Below are positions 48,157-59,298 of a stretch of 64,000 nt of DNA, piece after piece. Location: the NCBI GenBank assembly GCA_902728285.1, contig CACVBU010000389.1, positions 1-64,000 on the forward strand. Reading direction: 5' to 3'. The stretch is from Clytia hemisphaerica. Taxonomy: Eukaryota; Cnidaria; Hydrozoa; Leptothecata; Clytiidae. Under the pieces are notes generated by a model. It was not told where the DNA came from and made no database searches. It worked only from the letters and a program-made list of their open reading frames with translations. Positions within the stretch are counted from its first letter, which is position 1. Each line of letters opens with the position of its first letter. The translations under genes were made by a program, and so were the position numbers.

Positions 48157-48310
48157 TGGCCGTGGTGAAATTCCCTTAGAAAGTATGCGAAACATATGCA
48201 AAAAGGAAGTATTAATATAAAACTTACATGCATAATTTGCATTATATTAAAGTAATCTTGTTGAAGAAAGATAGAAAATTTCCTTCTCTTGAAATCTAAA
48301 AATTTAAAAC
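48157..48310 (+). repeat. Dispersed repeat copy B (partner at 4855)
   Basis: CGTGGTGAAATTC, TTAGAAAGTATGCGAAACAT and AAAACTTACATGCATAATTT match the copy at 4855-5025. It begins close to the right ATCGAT cluster. Confidence 0.7.
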
Positions 48311-50031
48311 GGCAATTCGGCCACCATTTCACCGAACCTCCAAAGTCATTTGATTGGAGTTAAGGAACGGAGTAATTAAAAATACATGATTTCACTTTCA
48401 ATTTTACAGTAAGTGAATATACAGACCAGATATGCAACAGTCCCATGTTTCGACCAATCGTCCCAAGTTAGAGTAGTCGACTGTACCCAAATCAAAACAA
48501 CATTTTAAACGCAAAAACGCAGCTCTACTCTACTCTACCATTTTTGTTTCGATTTATTTTCGTATTTTAATGACCAGCCGGGCCTTTCATTTGAGGGCTA
48601 TGCATGTTAGCCTCCACTGACGCAAGTTAACCTTTTTCACGGTATGTTGTGTAAAATTGTATATAATTTGGCTTCTTTTTTGATTGAAAGGATTGTAATG
48701 TTTACTGAACTTCTAGTTTGATGGATGAACTTGTTTGATAAGAATGATACCAAGAATTTCATTGAAGGTTTGTTTTGAATAAATATAAAAAATAAAAAAT
48801 AGAAAATTTGTATCTTGTTTGTCTCAAGCATAAGAATCGTAAATTCCCTGCTAGCACTTCTGTTTTTTATTCAAAATTACCTAAATGTAAACAAACTGAT
48901 AACCCTTCCATGGACGAAAATTTCATAAATTGCCAAAATAAAAAAAAAATTCTGACCGACCAACCCACCTCCACAATCTAGGGTCAGGTGATGGCAAACC
49001 AACAATTATTTAAGCCCAGCCCCAGCTAGATCTATATCGATTCTTTTTTTAAATTGAAGCAAATTATAGGTCCTGCTTTTATATATCATCACAACTCATT
49101 GTTGGTGCATTTTTATGTAAACAAAACTTGAGTTCACATTTTTGTCTGATTGTATGTTTGATGGCTTTTTGAAAGGAACTTATGTTCAAGAGTAGCTTTT
49201 TTAAAAGCTATTTCAAATTTTTGCTTTCAGATCACTCAATGTAACCCTCAATGTAAATATAATGCGGATAAAATGAAAGAATGAATGACTAATTTTTCAT
49301 AGGAATGTTTGATGATCAAATGTACTCTACAACATTGGGGAAAGCATTGAGCACAGTCATCTGTGAATATAACTGAAATTCTATTACTACACATTTTAAT
49401 GGAACTGCTGTAAACAACGTCACTTCTCAGAGCTAAATGAATTAAAAAAAATTTCTAGCTATTTTCATTGAAAAGTATGAATTCTGGCCCAAATACTTTT
49501 AAAAGGCTTTTTCGTGAAGGTGAATGCCTCTTTATTATATTAAGAATTCTTAACAAATTGCAAGAGTTTATGCTTGTATTCTCACATTCAATTTTTTTTT
49601 AAATTTGAAAATCTTTGAAGCTGTGAAATCAAAATTTAAAATGTCCCTAGTAGTAAAATCAATCATTGCCTTAATTTTAAGACTGACATTTTTAAAAAAT
49701 TTTTAGAACTGCTGATAGTGAAAGAACATTGACTGAGAGTGAAAGAACATTGACAGCATTAAACTTGTCAATACATGATGAAGGAAAAATGAGTGGGTTT
49801 TTACAGAAATGGCAATGAACGTGTCAAGGAAATTTATTCAGACAGATAGAGGGAATCAGAATCAAGTGATGAAGAAAAATCTGCACTAAATGTAGCATCC
49901 TTGATGGTGGACAAATAAGTGACTGATAATGAATATGACAAGGATATTGATACATACACAGATACTGAAACAGAATCGGAAAGTTCAAGTGATGAAGAAG
50001 AATCTGATACGGATCAAATTGAATATATTGG

Positions 50032-51015
50032 GTATGTTTTGCTTACTTTTTACTTGATCATGATATCCAATCTGTTTTTCCACTGGTTCTCAACTTCAAT
50101 TGAGCTAGAATCTGAGAATGTATGTCTGTTAGTCAGTCAGTATGTAACCTCAATAAAACATTTGGACAGACTGGAGACTTCAAAAATGGTCAGATTTGGC
50201 TTAAATTTTGCTCACTTGTTCCTTGTGTGAATATCTGGGGGTGTTTTTGAAAATTTACAATTTTGTACGCAACAACACAATGGCCTTACTTTTTTCTTTC
50301 TTTGTTTGGATATGTGACAAAATTATGTGGTTAGCTCGGTTGAAGTGTGCCAATGATTATAAGATGGTTATCTTTCAATTAGCAAAATGATTTCCTTTCT
50401 GATTTGATTTGATACACATGTTATGGATATAGCATGTGGCTCCCTAGATTTTGTAGAGAAGGAGATCTCCTATAAACAACTTAACTTAAATTATTATGTT
50501 TTAATAGCTAAAAAAAGACATGGGTACAAGCTTTTTGCTTATAGCTATATAGGTAAATACTTTTGAAACATGAACAGCCATGTGTCCTACATTCAGGTGA
50601 CAGGGAGAGATTCATCCTCAAAATTTGGCTTTGCGTCAAAGTTTTACTAGCCAAAGGAATATTCTTGCTAAACATAAGATGATTATGTTTATATATTTCC
50701 TACTGTCTGGATTTCTGTCTCATTTGAATGGTTTAACTCTTTAAATAATACACAAAGAAATAAGAAAATAACATAAGAAATTGATTAAAGTTTATGAAAA
50801 TGTTTGACTTCATTTGTTGTTTCTATTTATTATCAACACTTGCCTTTAATTCATGGACATATACCTAAACTTCCACTTACATTTTCATTTGTCAGATATT
50901 TTTATGATCAGGCAGACAAAGTCAAGAAAATTGAGATACAAAAACTAATATTTTGTAGTATGAGTGCATAGTGCTTTGTGACTTGGTTTATTGTACACTC
51001 AATGATCGATATATT
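50032..51015. other. No gene seen
   Basis: AT-rich sequence after the pseudogene donor. Nothing is recognised on either strand. Confidence 0.45.
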
Positions 51016-52190
51016 TCATATCTAAAAAATTTGGGTTGGGAGACAAGATACATGGTGACGACGCGCCCCTCGAACTAGCTTATTTTTTCTATTTATTTTT
51101 TCATATTTTCATAGATTCCAGAGTTGTTTGCGACTTGCCTGTATCTTGTGATTTTTTCAAAAACAAAATTGTCTCTCGGGATTGATATGGAGCGACGCGC
51201 TCCTTCTTCCAAGGCGTTTGCGAACTACAATACTTTCCCTTTGAGATGATTCATGCTAAATGGCATTAAGCAAAACGATCATAAGAAAAACCACGACAAA
51301 GCATCACAGTGAGTTCATAACCAATACAGTTAGTCAGCGTTTAATGAAATATTATTTTGTTAGATCTGGTCAGCTTAGTGGAGTCAGTCTTGGTTTACTT
51401 GTGATTTGAAAAATCTAATTTCATATCCTAAAGAATTTGGGCTGGGAGACGAGATACATGGTGACGACGCGCCCCTCGAACTAGCTTTTTTTTTCCTTAT
51501 ATTTTTTCAAATTTTCTTAACAATTTATATATTTTTAAATTTAGTCAGGAATATTTTTTCCATTTTTATTAGAAATTAGGGATTCCAGAGTTGTTTGCGA
51601 CTTGCCTGTATCTTGTGAGTTTTTCAAAAACAAAATTGTCTCTCGGGATTGATATGGAGCGACGCGCTCCTTCTTCCAAGGCGTTTGCGAACTACAATAC
51701 TTTCCCTTTGAGATGATTCATGCTAAATGGCATTAATAAGCAAAACGATCATAAGAAAAACCATGACAAAGCATCACAGTGTGCTCATAACCAATACAGT
51801 TAGTCAGCGTTTAATGAAATATTATTTTGTTAGATCTGGTCAGCTTAGTGGAGTCAGTCTTGGTTTACTTGTGATTTGAAAAATCTAATTTCATATCCTA
51901 AAAAATTTGGGCTGGGAGACAAGATACATGGTGACGACGCGCCCCTCGAACTAGCTTATTTTTTCCTTATATTTTTTCAAATTTTCTTAACAATTTATAT
52001 ATTTTTAAATTTAGTCAGGAATATTTTTTCCATTTTTATTAGAAATTAGGGATTCCAGAGTTGTTTGCGACTTGCCTGTATCTTGTGAGTTTTTCAAAAA
52101 CAAAATTGTCTCTCGGGATTGATATGGAGCGACGCGCTCCTTCTTCCAAGGCGTTTGCGAACTACAATACTTTCCCTTTGAGGTGATTTA
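51016..52190. repeat. Three-copy tandem repeat, unit about 406-470 bp
   Basis: The word GGGAGACAAGATACATGGTG (or GAGACGAG) recurs with its AGAC at 51041, 51447 and 51917. Each unit carries GACGACGCGCCCCTCGAACT and, later, GGAGCGACGCGCTCCTTCTT. Copy 1 lacks about 64 bp present in the other two. Within a unit, AGACAAGATACA and TGTATCTTGTG plus TTGTCTCTC form inverted pairs. Copies are nearly identical, so the expansion looks recent. Confidence 0.85.
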
Positions 52191-54825
52191 TGCTAAGGCA
52201 TAAATAAGCAAAAAAGATTGTAACCAAATCAATACCAAGCTACAGTTTATTTATATACCAAAGACATGAAGTTAGATAACTTATGATGAGAAATAATTTG
52301 AGAATGTTTGTCTTTGTTTTTCTCTTCATCTGCATGTCTGTCTGTCTGTAACTTCAAAGATGTTCGGTTTTTTTGGGTGAAACCTGGGGTAGTTTTTGTT
52401 TTAACCAGTAGGTTTACAGTTTCTCAGGCTTTGTCATTTCAAAATTCCAGAATCATTCCAAAATTGCACTCCTAAAAAGTACTTTAGGCATGTGATGAGG
52501 AGTGCTATGAATAACTTTAGTAGTAAAATCCAAATTTATGGCCTGTGTTTGATTGTGTGAATCGTTAATTCAAACAACTGCGACCCAAGTTTTTCTTTAT
52601 ACATACCATAGATACAACAGAACATAAATTTATCTTTAAAAAGCTCTAAACACTAAAATAAAATCCTCCAAAAGCCAAAGCAAGCTTGGAAACACAAAAA
52701 TCCTTCCTCTCGCTAAGGGCGTCATCTTGGTTTGAAAATGTTTAAATCAAAATGTCTCGTGGATTTCAGCGAATGGCAACATTTAGTGGGAAAGAGGATT
52801 TGCTGACTATTAAGCAGCCTCTATAAGAAACTTTTTCGTTAAACGATGAGCAGAAGCCTAGAGACTTCCAAAGACTTAAAGGGGAGTCTTTTATTTTCAA
52901 TTTCCTAAAGGGGGTTACCACTTAACAGGGGGGATTCCCATAAATATCTGTTCTCATGATAATACTTGAAAATAGTATATCTCAACCAGTGAATTATTTC
53001 CCCTTGATAATGATATTGTCTAACCTTTTTAACAATAAGCTTGTCATTCAAGGCTTCAGGGGACTGAACAAAAAAAATTTAAGGAAGTTTTATGGGTGTT
53101 TTTGAGGAGATGTAAATCTGAACCTTTTCCCAAAAATTCAAACCTTCAGACAGACAGGAAATCTAGTATTATTATTCTGGAAAGATGATTCAAGTTCTTG
53201 TGGTTTTTGTTTTGATTTTTTTGTTTACTCATGAGGTCTTGGAAATGTTCTCAATCTACACGTTCTATTATTAGTTTTAACAAATTACCAAGATAACTGC
53301 TTTTGCTGCATTCTTTGTAATGCCAAATTTAAGATGGACTGAAATTAATAATTGAGTTTTAGAGGGCACATTGCTATACATTGTAATTGAGTTTTAAAAA
53401 GAAATCATTTGCTAAAAGAAAACTATTCGAATAATTGATAACCAAATATGAGGCACTATTCCTATCACTGTTATCCAACTTGTCAGATTTTCATACTTTG
53501 AAATTGAATTTCCTCTATTTAGCTTATTTAATTTCTTACTTAGACAACATTTCAGAGGAGCCGTGCTTTCAATATGTGAGAGGACCTGGAATATTAGTTG
53601 AAAATTCTTCTTGCACTTATGGTAAATGAGAAAGTGAAAAATATGACTTATTGTAACTGCTTCTGCTTACTAGTTTGGTTTTAATTTGATTGTCTTGCCT
53701 ACTTTTAATTGTGATTTGTTACATTCTAGTAAATTTGTGTTCCTTTGAATGAGCTACTATAGCATTTTTATCTACGTTTTGTTGATACAATATTTTCAAA
53801 TTGAAGAAAAAGTTTGAATCAAATATTTTTAATCTGATTAATTTTTTTTTCACTCTAGTGATCAAGTGATTTATTTTGATGGATAATCAGCATTCAAAAG
53901 ATGTCCAAATTGAAGAAATGGTAAAATTATTGTTTCTTGGGTTTAATGGAATATTACATTCTGCTGGGGGTCTCAAAAGGGGGTGGCAAATGTTTCATTT
54001 CAGGGAGATTCTGAAAAGGAGAAAGAAGGAGAGCATGGGAAAAAAGTTCTGACAAAGCTCATACCATTTGCAGCAAATTTATTACTTATCAGTTGAAAAA
54101 TCGTGCATTATTGGTTAACTTACAAAGGGCTGAATCACTTTCTAAAAAGTATGCATATTTTTGGCAAAATTTAAGAATAATGGGCTAAACGTCTCAGAGG
54201 GAGGGGCAAAAATGTTTCGATTTTCTGGTTTGGAAGGTAATTTTTTGGTTTACAGACATTGGAAAGGAACCTCTAGACCGGATGATGGAAAAAAATTAAA
54301 ATTAAATTGTTTTTTTTTTCAAACTTGAATTAATGGTTGAGAAAATAAAAGAAATGTGTTTTGAGATACCAGAAAACAACGAAAGTTTTGTAGTAGTTAA
54401 CTTGTGTTAAGGGTGCAATTAAGGAAAGCATACAGTATTGGAGAGCTTTTGTTATTCCTTTCTATCGCATCATACCATTTCATCCGATACGATCAGTTCC
54501 ATTGATATCCTGTGTCGTGTGGCCTTCTTGGTAGAAAATTAAAACTATCCATCATGACGCCTGCTTTTAACCATGCAGATCATGGCTTATGATTGAAGCA
54601 ATTCCCTTTCCATTTTAGCTGTTAACTGGATGCTGGACATTTATGCTGCCATACGTTGAAGTTCTTGAACGAAATTTGAAATGATAACAACGTGATCATA
54701 CCTCAAAAGACTGCCATCGGAGAAAGAGTATATCGTGCTATTTCGATTGATTGACGGAGAACATATTATGGTAAACGATCGAATGAGACAATCCAACTTG
54801 TAATGGTTATATATTACATGATTTT
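52191..54825. other. No intact gene seen
   Basis: AT-rich. A segment near 53545-53629 reads EEPCFQYVRGPGILVENSSC and could be a relic exon of the pseudogene upstream, but it lacks confirmed splice partners. Confidence 0.4.
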
Positions 54826-55086
54826 TTTTAGAAGCATACAAAAATCCGAAAACAGGCTCAGAGATGCTTAGGTCGAAAGCTTGATAAGGCTGAAAAATGC
54901 TTGAGGGGATGCTTAAATCTAAAGCATAAATTTAGGAAATGCTGAAAATCCGTGAAATTCCAGCCAAAAAAGCCAAAATCAGGAAAAAAATATTTTGTAG
55001 GCTCAAGCAATGCTTGCCATATGCTAAATTTTTCCCTATATCTGAGCCTAGATATGCTTATAAGTGCAATGCTTATAAAAAAACAT
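54826..55086. repeat. Palindromic dispersed repeat, copy 2
   Basis: Homologue of 21254-21470, with the same inverted ends (AGAAGCATACAAAAATCCG, ATGCTTATAAAAAAACATGT) and an extra middle segment near 54947-54985. Confidence 0.8.
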
Positions 55087-55110
55087 GTATTCTGCTTTCA
55101 CTGAAACTTT

Positions 55111-55699
55111 GGGCGCGTTCACACTGGAAAGTTTACTTAATTAAATCTATCAAAGTTAAACAAAGAGATTTATGAAGGATAAATACACTGGTTTATTACA
55201 GTTCTTTGTAGGTTCACGAGATCTATTATTAACACGGTAATTGATTTTGCTTAAGGCTTCTCTTTGGTTTATTTTTTATTGAGAGTTTCGATTTCACCTG
55301 TGATTGGTTGATATTGGTATCCATACATCACTTGAAATCCGCAAACATATTTGTTCTAATGGTTTTACTCAATAACTGCATTCATCTTACACATCAACAA
55401 CACCGTTTGCACTATTTCTAATTTTTTCCTCAGTTCATTCGTTTTTGAAATCGTAAAACTTTTTGTTCTCTGCACGCATTCTTTGTTTATGCTTCCTTAA
55501 TAAAATCTTTTGTTTTAAGGGAAGCCTCTACCCTACCCTTAAGACAATAGAGCTTACGACTCTTAATTAAGGCAGATCGATTAAAAATTACAATACTACG
55601 CGTTCGACTCTTTGTTAAATGCACGTTCTGTTTTGTAGTCAACAAAAGATTCTCCTAACCACATTTTTATTAAGGAAGGTCTGTAGTGTGAACACGACC
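55111..55699. mobile_element. Element with GGGCGCGTTCACACT inverted ends
   Basis: GGGCGCGTTCACACT at the left and AGTGTGAACACGACC at the right are inverted with two mismatches. The interior has several Oct-like and TAAT words and no coding. Confidence 0.55.
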
Positions 55700-55855
55700 T
55701 TTAACTTGGTTATTAAAGACTGATTGACAATTGACAATTCAACGCAGACTATTTCATGAAGGAAGTAATGCATCATAAACTCTCGACGCCTAGATATTTT
55801 TCAATTTATTGTACTCTTATTAGATCAATATAATTCTATGATTATTTTGTAAAAA

Positions 55856-56127
55856 TGGGCTCTCCCAGAAAAAAAATTGTACATGGGGGGGGGGTGGAGG
55901 ATATTTTGTCCGGGGGTAGCAAAAAATCATAAAGATTTCCCTTGTCCGGGGGGTAAATTTGCTCTGTCCGGGGGTAATTTGGGGTGTCCGGGGGGTCAGC
56001 AGATGCTTGTCCGGGGGGGTAAACCTATTGTCCGGGGGGGCCAAAAGTTACCCTGTTCGGGGGATAAATCACTAAAAATTGTCATATCCTCCAACCCTCA
56101 TGTACAATGTTTTTCTGGAAGAACCCA
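55856..56127. mobile_element. MITE with G-run array (TTGTCCGGGGGG)
   Basis: TGGGCTCTCCCAGAAAAAAA and ATTGTACATG on the left mirror CATGTACAATGTTTTTCTGG and GAAGAACCCA on the right. Inside, about seven GTCCGGGGG(G) words alternate with short AT spacers, a pattern that could form G-quadruplexes. The open frames across it are artefacts of the array. Confidence 0.75.
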
Positions 56128-56631
56128 ATACATGGAAAAGATAAACCTTAATTAGTCCAACCGAAAATAAACCCTTAGAGAGGTAAAATTCTTTTTTTGG
56201 GAACCCTTGGAAAGACTTCCTAAATTTTGGTAGATTTTCACCAAGTTTTGTTCGAAATTTCTGGGAATTTTGACCCTTTCTGAGGGAAACTCTCGATTTT
56301 CGTGATTTTGGAACTTCTCCTTCAGAGACTAACTTATAAATCTACACCCCATTCGAGAGACTTTTGAGGCGTGAAAAAGGTATCCTTATGGCTCGCACAT
56401 ACCCGTCCTGTTTTGATCAAGTGCAACCGCTGGGCTCTTTTGCTATGCTATCAAAATGTTCGAATAGTGCCTTCAAAATTCCCAATATCCAGAACATTCG
56501 GATTTGGAGAATTTAAATAGACTTTTACTCCACAGAAGGGCCTTTAGCGAACTTTCTACTTGATTTTCAACCTTTGAATAAGTATACGCCTGTGATAGAT
56601 TCTCATGGCGTTATACTCTGCAACTATCGTC

Positions 56632-56992
56632 CCGGGGGGGGGGGGGGGTAGGATACTAGGGTTGGTGAATGAGGGGTATGTGCGGACGGGACCTCCGAAA
56701 AACCGACCCTTAAAGAGACTGATTTTTGCTGAAAAGGTGACCCTTAGAGAGACTTTTTGAATTTTTTTATTTAGATTTTTGAAAAAAGTGATACCCTTAG
56801 AGAGACTTTATTACAATTTTTTCTCTGGAAATCAAAAAAATTCCTAAAAATCTTGAATTTTCCGACCCTTAGAGAGACTAATTTAAAACTTTCTGATTTT
56901 TCCCCTTAAAGAGACTTTGAAAGGTGAAAAAACCGACCCTTACCGTCCGCACATACCCATCATCCATTTTTGCCTAAGTCCCCCCCCCCGGC
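56632..56992. mobile_element. G-run-ended MITE with GACCCTTAGAGAGACT array and 8-bp target duplication
   Basis: CTATCGTC flanks both sides (56624-56631, 56993-57000). The left end is CCGGGGGGG then GGGGTATGTGCGGACGG; the right end is CCGTCCGCACATACCC then CCCCCCCCCGG, inverted. Inside, about six direct copies of a GACCCTTAGAGAGACT word are spaced 35-55 bp. Related AACCCTTAGAGAGG words extend left to about 56170, suggesting a second, older copy. Confidence 0.8.
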
Positions 56993-57003
56993 CTATCGTC
57001 ACT

Positions 57004-57497
57004 TGAAAGACTGCCAAATGCCTGAGCTAAGAGTGCTACATTTTCACCTCTTTTCAGCTGGAAATACAGTGCCGTTCCCATTAAATATTGTAATCATTAG
57101 GCAATTTTGGGACAGTTATTTTTGCATTTTTTATTTCCAGCTGGAAATAGAGAGCCGTTCCCATAAAATATCTATATTGCTCTGACGTTTGCTACCTTTA
57201 TTTTCCTTTTTGATCTCCAGCTGGAAATAAAGAGCCGTTCCTATACATTTGTATATCTCCTCCTGGCAAATGTGAACGGCTATTTTAAGGAAAAGGTCGA
57301 AACTTTTTTTTTGAGAGCTGTTCCCGTGCAATTTGTTCCATTTTCCTGGCATATTTTTCTTTTCCAGTTGGAAATTTGGAGCCGTTCCGGACAACCCGAT
57401 TATGTTCATTTTATAGAAATTTTCTCCTGGCTGGCAAAAAGGAACGGCTTTTTCGTGTTTTGCCTCGGTGGCTGCTTCTGGAACTTTGGCCACTGTA
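57004..57497 (+). repeat. Iterated AGCTGGAAAT...GCCGTTCC element, copy 2
   Basis: Modules such as AGCTGGAAATAGAGAGCCGT recur about every 80-110 bp. The right edge (TTTTGCCTCGGTGGCTGCTT, CCACTGT) matches in inverse the left edge of 45359-45880. Any protein read through it is an artefact. Confidence 0.7.
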
Positions 57498-58290
57498 CAA
57501 AATAGTCAGATATCGAAATTGTTGAAAAATCAAAACTGGATGAAAAATAGGGAGTGGTACGACACAAAAGTATTTTTAGCTCTTGCACCTGCGTTCGGTA
57601 ATTTAGCGTTTCCCTTATACATTGAGTAGGTAGTTGTTAGAGAAAAGCTCATAAATTTTTAAATAAAAAATAATTCAGAGAACGCAACTTTTCTTGTTTG
57701 TTTTGATGCCTTAGTATCACGCCAGAAAATTTCAAAATAATATTTTGGTTAATTTTATTCTGACAGATTTTTGACAATCATTTTCAAAACGAGCTATTCC
57801 CTGTGAATAAAAGAAAACCTTGATATTTGAAATGTCACCTCCCCGACTGCGATTTGGGCAAATAGGATTTTTTATCGTATGGGTTGCTTCATTTTTTTAT
57901 TTGCTTGTGATAAATGCATGATAGGGCCAAATAATTTGAGGTGTGATGCGTGATTTGGGCTATTTTTTGAATAAATTTTAGCGATTTTCGTGATAGTGAT
58001 TTCAAATTTTACCTTTCGGCTCACAGCTAGGGGGGATTGGAAGGTGCACCACTTATGGACGAATATTAAATTTTTATAGTCAAATAGCTATATTAGAATC
58101 TTTGGGATGCAAAGGTTTTTGTTGAGAAAATGTGCTAGGAAAATACCTTAATGTTAGGTTTCCTCTCATATTACCCCCCCTACAGTCATTGTAATACGTC
58201 AGATTTGTGACATACCTTAACAAAGGAAATACATGAATCTGCCTAGCCTAATCTACTAGGAGCCCTTTCAGAATAAGGATAAAGTTTGAG
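57498..58290. other. No gene seen
   Basis: Intergenic, AT-rich. It includes the 3' side of the receptor gene. No clear polyadenylation signal was noticed on the minus strand. Confidence 0.4.
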
Positions 58291-59298
58291 TTACGGGGAG
58301 GAATAAAGAAATAAAGAATAGAAAAAAAATGATAACGTACTTTTACCTTGCTTCCGAACACCGAGGAAGATCGTAAACTTCTCCCATTGAAATCGAATCA
58401 ATTTACTTGCGTGCCTATTATTATACAAGAAGATGAGGGCGTTGGCGCCCGCACTCAAACAAAAAAGGGCGTAACACCCTAAATGTGTAAATTGCATCCA
58501 CCAAGATAGACGGCGGCCACTTCGGTCTGACACGACGGCTTTGATGACGGTTGAACAGAAAAACGGGATTCTAAGCGGCAGCAGGGTACATAAAGTAGAC
58601 AACATGATTTTACGTAAAACTTTCTCTGAATATGCCGTATAATGCATCATGTAGCTTGAAACGGCTTTACGTCGTTTGGCAACAAGCTCTGTACGCCTGT
58701 ATATCAATACAACCAGCACGATTAAAAGAACGCCAATAAAAGTCTGGAAAATCTCTGTCTGTAGGTAAGCGTCGACATCCCCATTACTATCAGCTAACAA
58801 TGATATTAAAGACATTGATCCAGCTACGATAAAAGCCAACAAAAAAGCGATGTTGACTCGTGTATGGGTGATAATTTGCTTTACGCGTATCATGTGTCTT
58901 GTATGAATGTACCGGGAGATCGCTATAAGCACCACTAAACAAAGCGATAAATCAGCTAGAACAGATGATGAAAATTCCACTATAAGGTCAAAAGAGCATG
59001 GCAGTTCTGGATGGAAGATCTTTACAGCAAATAAAGTTTGTGCTGTGATGGCAAAACAACAATCACTCATACAAAGATAGACCAACAATGAAATAGAAGG
59101 TCTACGTTTGATTTGTTGCGACTTCACTAAAGCGTATATAGAGAGTACATTTGCACACAGATTGACGAAAAGGATGCTCAAATCAATAGCGATTAGGATT
59201 GCACGTTGTCCACTGGTGATGTCTAGTTTCCCAGTAGTGAATGCAGTTGTGCAAGGTGCTTTTGTCGTCTCGTTCCCAGTACTTGTATGATTTCCCAT
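58291..59298 (-). CDS. Rhodopsin-like (class A-type) 7TM receptor, orphan
   Basis: Predicted G-protein-coupled receptor of about 335 aa if unspliced. The start has a very good Kozak context (CCACCATGG), and the N-terminus carries N-glycosylation sites (NHTS, NETT). Seven hydrophobic segments are visible: TM1 (LFVNLCANVLSIYALV, N1.50), TM2 (LVYLCMSDCCFAI, D2.50), TM3 ending AISRYIHTRH where DRY is expected, TM4 without the usual Trp, TM5 (GVLLIVLVVLIYRR), TM6 (LCTLLPLRIPFF) and TM7 (SAGANALIFLYNN) where NPxxY is expected. A good donor (CAAG/GTAAAAG) at 58347/58346 means the last about 18 codons may be intron, with the true tail in a further exon I could not find. Ligand unknown. Confidence 0.8.
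   Translation of the reverse strand: MGNHTSTGNETTKAPCTTAFTTGKLDITSGQRAILIAIDLSILFVNLCANVLSIYALVKSQQIKRRPSISLLVYLCMSDCCFAITAQTLFAVKIFHPELPCSFDLIVEFSSSVLADLSLCLVVLIAISRYIHTRHMIRVKQIITHTRVNIAFLLAFIVAGSMSLISLLADSNGDVDAYLQTEIFQTFIGVLLIVLVVLIYRRTELVAKRRKAVSSYMMHYTAYSEKVLRKIMLSTLCTLLPLRIPFFCSTVIKAVVSDRSGRRLSWWMQFTHLGCYALFCLSAGANALIFLYNNRHASKLIRFQWEKFTIFLGVRKQGKSTLSFFFYSLFLYSSP

Larger units (their letters stand above)
46322..50031 (+). pseudogene. Decayed gene for an acidic Ser/Glu-rich protein, first exon split by a MITE
   Basis: The first exon starts MPVISLNQTTFKIWMQKKKE and runs through GESESEPETDSSNSQQSETD to VDV at 46564. After the 401-bp insertion at 46567-46967 the same frame resumes (TGGLEPEHDDGNALLQQDTE) to a GTGAGT donor at 47035. 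A second exon at 49707 accepts in the matching phase and reads TADSERTLTESERTLTALNL, then hits TGA. A shifted frame continues (TDTETESESSSDEEESDTD) to a donor at 50032 but has two more in-frame stops (TAG, TAA). The matching splice phase makes the exon pairing credible; the stops and frameshift mean it is probably dead. The family is unknown. Degenerate further exons may follow near 53545-53620. Confidence 0.6.

Noticed and set aside
55820-56155. Pro/Gly-rich frames on both strands
   Set aside because: They are produced by the G-run array of the MITE at 55856-56127.
57131-57588. Frames of 60-120 codons
   Set aside because: They follow the AGCTGGAAAT...GCCGTTCC module array, not a protein.
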